Part shown: positions 6,589 through 13,776 of the stretch, piece after piece
How the letters are laid out: each line of letters opens with the position of its first letter
How positions within the stretch are numbered: the stretch's first letter is position 1
Virus record (IMG/VR): IMGVR_UViG_3300032677_001157
Span: 1 to 21,100 of that record
Strand: one strand, 5' to 3'
Source: a virus
DNA: 21,100 nucleotides
Program-made: the position numbers and the translations under genes
Notes under the pieces: model-generated
What the model was told of the DNA's origin: nothing
The model's input: the letters and a program-made list of their open reading frames with translations, nothing else
Databases searched by the model: none

Positions 6589-7808
6589 AATGAATCTTCT
6601 CTCAACCCTAGTATTGGCGCTATCTGTTTGGCCAGAGCAATTTTTGTTCTAGCATCAGCGTTTTTTATAGATTTTAAGAAATTATCTATATTAATTTTGT
6701 CTAGAGGATTTGACGCATAATCCCCAGTATTAGAGGCAACGTCTTTTATGTTTTCATATTTTTTCCATAAAGCAGCTGCGATAGCTTTTTGAACAAAAAG
6801 CTCAAACTGCATCTTGCGATTTTGATCAGTTGTATTTGGATCTAATATTTTTTGGGCAGTACCTGGTAAGTCGGCATCTGCTTCTTTTTCCGCATACTTT
6901 ACACTATATTGCGGGGTTATTTTTTTAGCCATCCATTGTAGCAAAGAAGCACTGGGGTTGGCACTTGGTGCGACGTCATTAGATTTATCTATAGTAGGTT
7001 GAGTTGCAATCTTTTTAGGAGTTTTAACCGCAGATGGTGAAGTTGCCAACTTCACTGTAGGCCTGGTAGGTTGATTAACGCTGGCTGTATTTGCTGGTTG
7101 AACAGGCTGTTTTTGATTTCTTTGGCTGCTTCTTTTTGCTAAATCGCCCGGTGACATTTTGTTTGGAACTACATTAGGTATAGCTTCGTACAAATCCTGT
7201 TCAAATATGTCCCATTCTTCAGCTAGTGCTGTGGCCAGATTATCGGCAGGTTTACCTATTCCTGTGCCGTAGGCATTGGCTTGATTTGGTACACCATAAG
7301 ATTTTCCAGATATATGACCTTTGCCATAGTTTTGAGTGTTAGCAGTATTAGTAGGTTTAGCTAGGGGTTTTTTAACTGCTAATTTTTTAATTCCAGCAGC
7401 TTTCGGTGATTCAGTATTAGGTATTGTAGTAGGATTTTGAATGCTACCAAAGTTATTATCAGCAAATGCTTTTTGAAATTGAGGCCACAAAAAATCTATT
7501 AATCTCTTTACCTCAGGATTACGCTGGACCTGTTGTATAGAATCCTGATAACTTTCCGGCGGAGTTAGATAACCTTTGCCTTGAGCCGATTTCACTAATT
7601 GTTGATTCTTAGTAGTCTGTGACTGCCGTGTTACCTTAGATGGATTAGCCGCAGCCAAAGCATTAGCAGGGCTATTAGGGAAGAATAATTGATTAGCTGT
7701 ATCGGCAGCTTTATTCAGACCGGTATTTGCCGCACTTACCGCTTTTTTAACACCGTCCAACAATCCTTCGTCTAATCGCGATTGTTTAGTTAATTCATAA
7801 ATTTGCAT
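6585..7808 (-). CDS. Low-complexity Ala/Pro/Lys/Gln-rich phage protein (407 aa)
   Basis: The product begins MQIYELTKQSRLDEGLLDG, sharing the M-x-(I/L)-(F/Y)-E start seen at 1698 and 2648. Residues about 25-290 are disordered-looking, rich in Asn, Pro, Thr, Lys and Gln, with an acidic island (EEWDIFEQDLYEA). The last 110 residues look folded and helical (QFELFVQKAIAAALWKKYENI). It is probably a virion or assembly protein delivered or packaged with the head, but this rests on composition and neighbours only. It starts 14 bases inside the end of the upstream 82-aa gene and its stop overlaps the next ATG by 4 bases. Confidence 0.72.
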   Translation of the reverse strand: MQIYELTKQSRLDEGLLDGVKKAVSAANTGLNKAADTANQLFFPNSPANALAAANPSKVTRQSQTTKNQQLVKSAQGKGYLTPPESYQDSIQQVQRNPEVKRLIDFLWPQFQKAFADNNFGSIQNPTTIPNTESPKAAGIKKLAVKKPLAKPTNTANTQNYGKGHISGKSYGVPNQANAYGTGIGKPADNLATALAEEWDIFEQDLYEAIPNVVPNKMSPGDLAKRSSQRNQKQPVQPANTASVNQPTRPTVKLATSPSAVKTPKKIATQPTIDKSNDVAPSANPSASLLQWMAKKITPQYSVKYAEKEADADLPGTAQKILDPNTTDQNRKMQFELFVQKAIAAALWKKYENIKDVASNTGDYASNPLDKINIDNFLKSIKNADARTKIALAKQIAPILGLREDSL

Positions 7809-8043
7809 CAGTTTTCCTAACTGTACGAGTAAACTTACTAGGATCGCGTAACTTGATAGCGTTAATCAACTTCCTACTCAAATTTTCCGCTTGTTCCGAG
7901 GTATATGTAGAGTCTATTTGCTCTAGTAGACGTATGGCACTAGATATAATATTAGCAGCACGGTTTTCAATAATATGTCTATTATCTCGCTCAGTGTATA
8001 AGCTTTCTAATTCCTCTAAGATGCTACGTGTTTTTTTCTGCAT
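7795..8043 (-). CDS. Small helical hypothetical protein (82 aa)
   Basis: The product begins MQKKTRSILEELESLYTERD and is almost wholly predicted helix, with a basic C-terminus (SKFTRTVRKTDANL). No motif recognised. AAAGGA lies before the ATG at longer than usual distance, and an exact GCTAAATACT word lies 18 bases upstream, suggesting that it is the first gene of a late unit with the 407-aa and 640-aa genes, which overlap in series. Confidence 0.7.
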   Translation of the reverse strand: MQKKTRSILEELESLYTERDNRHIIENRAANIISSAIRLLEQIDSTYTSEQAENLSRKLINAIKLRDPSKFTRTVRKTDANL

Positions 8044-8060
8044 TGTACAGATTCCTTTTA

Positions 8061-8070
8061 AGTATTTAGC
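8061..8070 (-). promoter_or_regulatory. Late-promoter-like word GCTAAATACT
   Basis: Exact copy of the 10-mer found before the genes at 2648 and 13321. It lies in the 51-base gap between the helicase C-half gene and the 82-aa gene, followed by AAAAGGA and then ATG at 8043. It fits a T4-type late promoter (TATAAATACT) with two differences at the left end. Confidence 0.5.
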
Positions 8071-8094
8071 AGATTTTGGATTTAAGACACAGGT

Positions 8095-9435
8095 TTATTG
8101 TGCTTTGATCTGCCCTAATAATTGTTTTAATTTATTGCTCTGTACATCAGCTTTGATTTTTCCAGTATCCCCTAAGTCAGTGTCTATGGCTTCGCTGTTA
8201 ACTATTTTGCTTTGTGTTTTGATATTTTCATAGATATTTTGTTTTTTAAAGGAATTCACAGGAGCATCTGTTTCAGGTAAATCAGTTATACGCATAGTTT
8301 CTACATTATATTCTAGCTCGACTTTTTGTCCTGTTCCGTTACTTGTACGAGTTTTCATACATTGTAATTGATATCGCCCACGTTCCTTCATAGCCCTACT
8401 AGTAAATATGCCAAACACATTATCCGCTGTATTAATCTTACTAATACCACCTGAAATATGGCTGTGATCAAACTCTATCTCTTCTACAGCCGCACGATTC
8501 AACTGACTGGCTGTGACAAATAGCACGTTCAATTCTTTGGCTAAATTACGCAATTCTTCTGATACGTATTTGTCTTTGACAAACAAATCGTTAGGACTGA
8601 CTTTGGCACTGACCGGCATTAATAAGTCTAGATAATCCACCATTAAAAAATCAATATTAATGCCGGTCTGTACCTGTACTTCTTTGACATAGGCACGTAT
8701 ATCGTTTACTGTGCTCTGTGCCGGCAGTGCCTTGACTCGATATTTTCCTGCTTTTTTACCAAAGATTTTAACTTTTAATTCAGCAGATTCTAAATCTTTG
8801 CGTATGTCTTTTGTGCCCATTCCGGCTAACATAGCATCAGTTCGCAAGCCAACCAATTCCTCGCTTAATTCTAAACTGATATAAGCACCGCTCAATCCTT
8901 GTTCAAGCCAACTGATAGCGATATTCATCATGACAAGACTTTTACCCGAATTATGACTACATATACCATTAGTATAATATCTATGATTATCATGATTAAC
9001 CGAAAGATCATATACTTTAGTTTGTTTACTTTGCGGAAGAATATTGATTACAGTATCTACACCGTTTTCCGAAAGCAAAGTACTTCCAATCGAAATATCA
9101 CGAGCATAATGCCATTGCTGATCGGGAGATTGATATAAATGATCATGACTCGCAACAATCTTTTTACCTGAAGCAAACTCAAAGGTATACAAATCTTTTT
9201 TAACTTTTTCAATACAATCCAACACAGGAACCCAACCATCTGGACTAGATACAAGTATATTGTTTTCATGTACTTTTCCCATTAAGCTACCTATTGGTAC
9301 CTGCTTAGGCTGTGTGAGATTGTACAATTTAACAACTTTTTCGGACTTGCCTTTTGCGTATGTATCAATTTGAGCATAGGTATAAAACTGTTTTAAATAA
9401 GCAAGCTCAGTTGATAAATTTTCATAGTAGTTCAT
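8095..9435 (-). CDS. Replicative DNA helicase (gp41/DnaB type), C-terminal half with C-intein
   Basis: Residues 1-162 are the C-part of a split intein and residues 163-446 are the C-terminal part of a gp41-like helicase that unwinds DNA at the phage fork. The helicase part begins at the Walker A end (SGKSLVMMN, S163 as +1 residue) and carries Walker B in FLMVDYLDLL (D267) and SQLNR (310-314). The intein part shows SPDGW (64-68), the block B-like GKKIVASHDHLY (90-101), block F YDLSVNHDNHRYYTNG (142-157) and terminal HN (161-162). The partner N-half is at 10558-11166; together the exteins give 467 aa, near T4 gp41 (475 aa). The ATG lies 14 bases inside the end of the endonuclease gene, with only a weak AAAGG upstream, so translation is probably coupled. 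Confidence 0.93.
   Translation of the reverse strand: MNYYENLSTELAYLKQFYTYAQIDTYAKGKSEKVVKLYNLTQPKQVPIGSLMGKVHENNILVSSPDGWVPVLDCIEKVKKDLYTFEFASGKKIVASHDHLYQSPDQQWHYARDISIGSTLLSENGVDTVINILPQSKQTKVYDLSVNHDNHRYYTNGICSHNSGKSLVMMNIAISWLEQGLSGAYISLELSEELVGLRTDAMLAGMGTKDIRKDLESAELKVKIFGKKAGKYRVKALPAQSTVNDIRAYVKEVQVQTGINIDFLMVDYLDLLMPVSAKVSPNDLFVKDKYVSEELRNLAKELNVLFVTASQLNRAAVEEIEFDHSHISGGISKINTADNVFGIFTSRAMKERGRYQLQCMKTRTSNGTGQKVELEYNVETMRITDLPETDAPVNSFKKQNIYENIKTQSKIVNSEAIDTDLGDTGKIKADVQSNKLKQLLGQIKAQ
8950..9435 (-). other. C-part of atypically split intein (about 162 aa)
   Basis: Codes for residues 1-162 of the downstream helicase half. It holds nearly the whole intein fold apart from block A: strands corresponding to LVSSPDGW, a block B His motif (SHDH), block F with Asp (YDL) and His (NHRYY), and block G ICSHN before Ser+1. 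The first 33 residues or so (MNYYENLSTE onward) look like an extra helical extension not needed for the Hint fold. The split point near the N-terminus resembles the AceL-TerL class of split inteins, whose C-part also contains SPNG and ends in SHN, from memory. Confidence 0.88.
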
Positions 9436-10519
9436 TGATCGTAAACCTTTTGTTAAATAAATCGTCGCACCACATTACTACATACATTACGTCTGGATAT
9501 TTTTCTAAAATATGATTTCGTTTTGCTAAATCATTTTTATAAGACTCGCCATATGTACCCAAATGTGTTAAAGTTCTTTGGCCTATTGTAATTGGAACAT
9601 GTTCTAATTCATCTCGGTAATCTGAAAAGTTGATATGCCCTGGGCCGTGGAATTCAAAAATAAGTTTTAACTTTTTGTGTGTCTCGTCTTCGTATACTGC
9701 CAAATCATATCGTCTATAACCAACATTGGAAATATTCTGCCAAAATTGTTCACTCGGAGCTCCAAATCTACAACATAATATATTAATATCATTTGCAGCA
9801 ATAAATCCGCGTATTGCTTGCATTTCCTTGCCATTTGGATTGAATGACTTTGGCAAGGTAACCATGGCATGCTGGTATCTGTCTTTAGTTTTCCATGTTT
9901 CTTTACGTTTATCGATAGATTGCTGATGTCGTAATGTGCCTTCTTCTATACCGTATCTATCAATGAAAAATGCAAGATCACGTTTTTGAAAATTAGTAAC
10001 TATATCAATTGCCTCGTCTTCTGAGTAGCCATTACGAATCCAATAGTCTTTCGACCTCACAGAATATAGCCCGGTTCCTTTACTCATTGCTCCAAATTTT
10101 CTACCTCTTTCTTGCTGTACTTTTTTAATCTTTTGAGTTATTTCCTCTTCGCTTAACCCAGAATCAGCCCAGCCTTCTCTAGTATTCTTTAACTGTTTTT
10201 TAAGTCGATCTACCATCGAGGTATGAGTTGTTTTCCAGTTGTCGCCGTACATTAATTTATGCCATTCAAGGCCATTGGCTTGACATTTAGACAAAGCCTC
10301 TCTCCTAGCTACCCAGTCTCCCAACGAATTAACTATCCAAATAGCTATATTTTTTCTCCATACCCCTGATCTATCTTCGTCGGGATATTCATTAAAAAAC
10401 TCAGCTAACATCGCTTCTTCCTCGGCACTAGGAACATATCCAATTGGCAATATATTCCTTACTTGTTTTAATCCCATAAAAAAATCTCCTGTACTTTTTT
10501 TGTTTCCATGCGGTTTCAT
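9422..10519 (-). CDS. Free-standing Vsr/EDxHD-like homing endonuclease between intein halves
   Basis: The 365-residue product ends in a nuclease-like domain: RRYDLAVYED (D272), an EFHGPGH motif (289-295) after KLIF, KNDLAKRNHI (328-337) and a closing YVVMWCDD strand. This order resembles the very-short-patch-repair fold and the EDxHD endonucleases described for fractured genes. The middle carries helical repeats of the form YWIRNGYSEDEA and WADSGLSEEEI, likely DNA-binding. It probably cuts an intein-less helicase gene to spread the element. Two starts are possible: ATG at 10519 with AGGAGAG, and ATG at 10477 with AGGAGA; residues 9-14 of the long form are coded by the second ribosome site, so the shorter form may be the ancestral one. 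A hairpin (10531-10554) precedes it. Confidence 0.8.
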   Translation of the reverse strand: MKPHGNKKSTGDFFMGLKQVRNILPIGYVPSAEEEAMLAEFFNEYPDEDRSGVWRKNIAIWIVNSLGDWVARREALSKCQANGLEWHKLMYGDNWKTTHTSMVDRLKKQLKNTREGWADSGLSEEEITQKIKKVQQERGRKFGAMSKGTGLYSVRSKDYWIRNGYSEDEAIDIVTNFQKRDLAFFIDRYGIEEGTLRHQQSIDKRKETWKTKDRYQHAMVTLPKSFNPNGKEMQAIRGFIAANDINILCCRFGAPSEQFWQNISNVGYRRYDLAVYEDETHKKLKLIFEFHGPGHINFSDYRDELEHVPITIGQRTLTHLGTYGESYKNDLAKRNHILEKYPDVMYVVMWCDDLFNKRFTINELL

Positions 10520-10530
10520 CGTTCTCTCCT

Positions 10531-10554
10531 GTAAGCATATTTATTTATGCTTAC
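10531..10554 (-). promoter_or_regulatory. Hairpin with late-promoter-like loop before the endonuclease gene
   Basis: On the minus strand GTAAGCATA and TATGCTTAC form a perfect 9-bp stem around a 6-base loop, directly before AGGAGAG and the ATG at 10519. The stem-loop contains CATAAATA (10549-10542), 7 of 8 to the T4 late word TATAAATA. It sits in the gap between the N-half helicase stop and the endonuclease start. It could attenuate readthrough, mask the ribosome site, or give a shorter late transcript. Confidence 0.6.
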
Positions 10555-10557
10555 GGT

Positions 10558-10617
10558 TTAGGAATAGGGTATAATTGGTAATTCAACGATAGTAACCATA
10601 GTATCAGCAGTTACACA
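10558..10617 (-). other. N-part of atypically split intein (19 aa)
   Basis: Codes for C184 to S202 plus the stop. C184 is the block A nucleophile; CVTADTMV closely resembles the CVYGDTMV start I recall for the AceL-TerL split intein. Typical split inteins carry about 90-120 residues on this side, so this is an N-proximal split. Beyond TMVTI the few residues (ELPIIPYS) do not look like conserved intein sequence. Confidence 0.85.
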
Positions 10618-11166
10618 CCCGCTACCGCCCGCAAAAATATTAAGTTCTCCTCTACTAAATCCGCCATAAAGTATTTTGTCGAGACTTGGCCATCCTGTGC
10701 TTACCTGCCCGCCGCTGTTAAAATATCTATCATTGCGTTCTTTGGGATTGGCAAAATAGTCTGTGCCCATGTCTTTCTGCAGACTGATTTGAACTGCGTC
10801 TTTGATTAACTTTTCTACTGGGCTAAAGTCACCCTTATCCAGCATGTCATAAGATTTTAATATGGCTCTGCTGAGTTCTTCCTTCTTAGTAAATGACTCA
10901 AATTCTTCCATAAACCAACTGAGATTGCCTTCGGGCAAATCATCTAATTTGTTTAATTTTATATTAGTTGTCGCTGATATTTGTTGATGTAATGGCAAAC
11001 TGCCGTGAACATCATAATGAGTTTTGATAAATTCTGCCGCAGGTTTTAGGCTTTTATCAAAATTTTCTGGATTATATATATTCTGAACACGCACGAATGA
11101 TTCAGCATCATTTAGCATCATTTCAAGAAAAAGTTGTTGTACTTGGATGTTGTAATCGTTTAGCAA
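10558..11166 (-). CDS. Replicative DNA helicase (gp41/DnaB type), N-terminal half with N-intein
   Basis: Residues 1-183 are the N-terminal domain, linker and start of the RecA-like core of a gp41-type helicase; GWPSLDKILYGG (159-169) and RGELNIFAGGSG (172-183) lead into Walker A. The reading frame then changes to an intein start at C184 (CVTADTMVTI) and stops after only 19 intein residues. It is not a random truncation: the missing GKS continues precisely at the C-half gene 1.6 kb downstream. The start is TTG at 11166, chosen because AAGGAAG lies 5 bases upstream and no ATG fits. The gene overlaps the primase end by 44 bases, so primase and helicase, which work as one primosome, are co-translated. 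Confidence 0.92.
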   Translation of the reverse strand: MLNDYNIQVQQLFLEMMLNDAESFVRVQNIYNPENFDKSLKPAAEFIKTHYDVHGSLPLHQQISATTNIKLNKLDDLPEGNLSWFMEEFESFTKKEELSRAILKSYDMLDKGDFSPVEKLIKDAVQISLQKDMGTDYFANPKERNDRYFNSGGQVSTGWPSLDKILYGGFSRGELNIFAGGSGCVTADTMVTIVELPIIPYS

Positions 11167-12130
11167 GTTGCTTCCTTTTTATTTCAATTTTGTATCGGTT
11201 AGTTTCTCTGGCTCGTAATATAGTTAGTAAAGTTGCCATTTTGCCCAAGATAATTACGGCATCATTTACATCTTTAACTCCCACAGGCCACTCGGGCATA
11301 CTAACTGCCCACCCTAATTCTATTGCTTTATCCACCAAAGCCATGCCAGCTTTGTCTTGGTCAGGTACCACCGTTATAAGCCGGCTCATACTACGTATTA
11401 ATTGCGCCTGTTGAGCATTTATATCGTTGTGTAACACTGCCAATCCGTTTATAGCCAATGCGTCAAATATCCCTTCTACCACTATTGCATGTTGCCATTC
11501 TGGTTTTTGTAAATCACCGCCAAATACATATCCTGGCTGTGTGTCTGATATGTATTTGGGTATTCTATTGTCAATGTATCTGGCTGTATTGCCAACCATT
11601 GTGCCATTATGTGTGAATGGTATCACTATACGTTTAGATAGTCTCCCTTCCCCATCTGGACTTACCATGTAGGGGTAACCAGTACTGTCTATCCCCCGAT
11701 GCTCTAGATACTGAATATAACACAAATGATTGGGATTTTCAATATCTATAAGTTCCAAGCCGGCAGGCAAGTCACGCTCTTCAAATTCTACAGGTCTAAC
11801 GATGCTCTTGTTGTTTTCCAACATGCCATGCATAGTTCGATGTCTTAGACTTTCGATGTTGATTTGCTCTATGATCATTTGATCAACTCCCAACCATTCC
11901 AACATCTGGCGAGCTTTAAAAGTCAAACTGCGTCCCAGTACAAAGCTGGCTGTAAAGCCACAGTTAAAACAATGATAAACGAATCCGTTGTCTGGGGTTG
12001 GCTTCAATCCACCCCGCTGTCTGCGGTCTTGATTTTCTCCGCGATGTGTACAGCAAGGAGCGTTGAATGATATCCAACCAGAGCTTGTGCTTTTTCTTTT
12101 CGCAGGCAAGAAAGAGGTTATGTCAATCAT
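11123..12130 (-). CDS. DNA primase, T4 gp61-like
   Basis: The 335-residue product has the layout of phage primases, which make RNA primers on the lagging strand while bound to the gp41 helicase. A zinc-binding domain shows C26, H29, C54 and C57 (CCTHRGENQD and YHCFNCGF). The TOPRIM core shows E219 in IVVEGIFDAL and D257/D259 in VVPDQDKAG, with KDVNDA (286-291) further on. T4 gp61 is 342 aa, so the length fits. The ATG at 12130 sits only 5 bases after a TATAAT box, so its mRNA may be leaderless or nearly so. The gene overlaps the helicase N-half start by 44 bases, the reverse of the T4 order (41 then 61). Confidence 0.93.
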   Translation of the reverse strand: MIDITSFLPAKRKSTSSGWISFNAPCCTHRGENQDRRQRGGLKPTPDNGFVYHCFNCGFTASFVLGRSLTFKARQMLEWLGVDQMIIEQINIESLRHRTMHGMLENNKSIVRPVEFEERDLPAGLELIDIENPNHLCYIQYLEHRGIDSTGYPYMVSPDGEGRLSKRIVIPFTHNGTMVGNTARYIDNRIPKYISDTQPGYVFGGDLQKPEWQHAIVVEGIFDALAINGLAVLHNDINAQQAQLIRSMSRLITVVPDQDKAGMALVDKAIELGWAVSMPEWPVGVKDVNDAVIILGKMATLLTILRARETNRYKIEIKRKQLAKRLQHPSTTTFS

Positions 12131-12135
12131 AGCTT

Positions 12136-12164
12136 ATTATAGCATTTATTCTGCTACAATACAA
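12136..12164 (-). promoter_or_regulatory. Sigma70 promoter of primase-helicase operon
   Basis: On the minus strand TTGTAT (12164-12159), 17 bases and TATAAT (12141-12136). The -10 box ends 5 bases before the primase ATG, so a start point 6-8 bases downstream would fall on or just inside the initiation codon. There is no room for a ribosome site, pointing to leaderless translation or an additional upstream start. Confidence 0.7.
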
Positions 12165-12166
12165 GT

Positions 12167-13321
12167 CTATCTGTATAATAAATTTGTAACAAATCCTGTA
12201 GATATTATCGGAAAGGCGCCTTGATTTGCGGCTGGAACTGGATAAGCATTGGGATTGATACCGCCCGCTGGTATGGGCCAATAACCAGATCCGCCATTTA
12301 TAACATTGATACCAGTTACAACACCGTCGCCGTTTATAGTTGCTTGGGCGGCTGCTCCGGATCCATTTCCTAAAATAGCTATATTAGGAGGTGCCAGATA
12401 TCCGTATCCGCCGTTGGTCACTACAATATCAGTAACTACTCCTTGATTACAGATAGCATAGGCCAGAGCCGGAATTCCTGGTGGTTTGGGAGTGGCTATT
12501 ACGCTGTTATTAAAACACAATCTCAATAATGGATACCAACCTATAATATTCATGTATATGGTTTTAGTTTCATTATAATACGTGTGGCTTTCTGTTACGT
12601 TGTACCAAAGACTTTGATAATTTTGAGACCATTGTGCTTTGATAGTACCAGTATACCCTATTAGATCCATCTGTACTGTAGTAACATAATTTTCTGGTTT
12701 GATAAAACTAGAATAAAATTCAGTATTGATAAATGAAGTATAATACCACTGCCCGTTGGCATTGGCTGCCCACCCACCTGGGCCAGCGTAGTCAGGGACA
12801 TTTTCATAACCAGCACCGTCTAATGGCCCTTGTGCCGCTAATTTATTTGTGGGGATAGTAAGGAAAGCACTAGGAACAAACTGCGGATACACACTATTGA
12901 CCAAATCTACATCGGCTCTTGCCCCAGCTTGAGCATTTACAAATGTAGCTTGGGTAAGATTTCCGCTTTGTACTGATATAGAATAAGATGCTGGTTGGGC
13001 TATTAGTTCTAGAGTATGTGCTGCCGGAATATATACTTTGACCTGTCCAGTCGGAGCATTAAGTATTGACATTGGCTCTTGTAATAAAAGATTCGTTCCC
13101 TGGGTATCTGTTAATCGGAATGTGAATGTACACCCGGTAACATTTACTGGTTTTTGATCTTGGTTGACAAAGCTGAATAACAAAACATTGTCAACCCCTA
13201 AATTAATGGTGAGTTTCTTTGCGTACACTGGGCTATACCTCGCTGTAAAATATTGTCCACTCGTGTCCATTAACAATACTTGCGTTCGTTGTTGATAGAG
13301 ATAGACTTGTGTAGAATACAT
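12167..13321 (-). CDS. Virion structural protein with Gly-Tyr repeats
   Basis: The 384-residue product has an N-terminal beta-rich domain (about 35-135; LLFSFVNQDQKPVNVTG, APTGQVKVYIPA, ASYSISV) resembling the BppU-type N-domain used by phage baseplate or fibre proteins. A middle domain rich in Tyr, Trp and Asn follows (about 165-275). At the C-terminus there are two repeats of the form VVTxIxVxNGGxGYxxPP (about 295-350), as found in tail or fibre proteins of T4-like marine phages. It is most likely exposed on the particle, perhaps in the tail or neck; the exact part is unknown. It lies among replication genes, behind an exact GCTAAATACT word that ends only 4 bases from the ATG, so it is probably late and possibly leaderless. 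Confidence 0.72.
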   Translation of the reverse strand: MYSTQVYLYQQRTQVLLMDTSGQYFTARYSPVYAKKLTINLGVDNVLLFSFVNQDQKPVNVTGCTFTFRLTDTQGTNLLLQEPMSILNAPTGQVKVYIPAAHTLELIAQPASYSISVQSGNLTQATFVNAQAGARADVDLVNSVYPQFVPSAFLTIPTNKLAAQGPLDGAGYENVPDYAGPGGWAANANGQWYYTSFINTEFYSSFIKPENYVTTVQMDLIGYTGTIKAQWSQNYQSLWYNVTESHTYYNETKTIYMNIIGWYPLLRLCFNNSVIATPKPPGIPALAYAICNQGVVTDIVVTNGGYGYLAPPNIAILGNGSGAAAQATINGDGVVTGINVINGGSGYWPIPAGGINPNAYPVPAANQGAFPIISTGFVTNLLYR

Positions 13322-13325
13322 AGCT

Positions 13326-13335
13326 AGTATTTAGC
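13326..13335 (-). promoter_or_regulatory. Late-promoter-like word GCTAAATACT
   Basis: Third exact copy of the 10-mer on the minus strand, ending 4 bases before the ATG of the structural protein at 13321. It shares the 74-base gap with a divergent CATAAATAC word on the plus strand (13361-13369), so this gap looks like a two-way late-promoter region. Confidence 0.5.
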
Positions 13336-13360
13336 GATTATTAAGCCACAATATTTTGAA

Positions 13361-13369
13361 CATAAATAC
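13361..13369 (+). promoter_or_regulatory. Late-promoter-like CATAAATAC
   Basis: Matches the T4 late consensus TATAAATAC at 8 of 9 positions, 27 bases before the ATG of the plus-strand 126-aa gene. It faces away from the GCTAAATACT word at 13326-13335. Confidence 0.5.
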
Positions 13370-13395
13370 CCGGTGAAGAGGAAAATGACAAGCTA

Positions 13396-13776
13396 ATGAG
13401 TGCCGAATTATTTGAAAAACTAACCGAAAAGTATCCCTTCATTACGCTTTGTGTTTATGCTAATCAAGAATATATAGGAATTATACAAAATCGTGACGAG
13501 GTCATAACTACTATCTATGATTTTGGCAGTATTGCTGACCTAGAGATCAAAAAAGAATTCTTAGAATTAGCCAATATATGGTGGTGGGAAAGCAATAGAA
13601 CCATACCAATCAACATTTTTTTAAAGATGGAATGGCAGCCTTTTAGGCATTATCTGCGTACATTTATCAATAAAGATTTAGAAATACTACACGGTCCTGT
13701 CTGTAGTTTATCTGAGTTAGCACAAAAGAAAAGCAAAAGAAAATCTATAACACTTGTTCGACGGATGCCTGACTAA
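13396..13776 (+). CDS. Conserved T4-like phage protein of unknown function (126 aa)
   Basis: The product begins MSAELFEKLTEKYPFITLC. Its core has ANIWWWESNRTIPINIFL followed by FRHYLRTFINKDLEILHGP and a basic tail KKSKRKSITLVRRMPD; this ordered pattern is one I recall from conserved hypothetical proteins of T4-like cyanophages. It has no catalytic motif that I can name. A GAGG lies 14 bases before the ATG, with a three-codon frame (ATG ACA AGC TAA) in between that ends on the start codon (TAATG). The gene converges on the Pol III-like gene and overlaps its end by 32 bases. Confidence 0.78.
   Translation: MSAELFEKLTEKYPFITLCVYANQEYIGIIQNRDEVITTIYDFGSIADLEIKKEFLELANIWWWESNRTIPINIFLKMEWQPFRHYLRTFINKDLEILHGPVCSLSELAQKKSKRKSITLVRRMPD

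Noticed and set aside
9057-9269. A 70-codon minus-strand frame inside the C-intein region
   Set aside because: It is a shifted reading of the clearly coding C-intein frame, with no start signal of its own.
10558-10617. Helicase N-half as a simple truncation or sequencing frameshift
   Set aside because: The sequence changes exactly in Walker A to an intein start with block A nucleophile, and the C-half resumes at the matching residue after an intein end; a frameshift would not give this.
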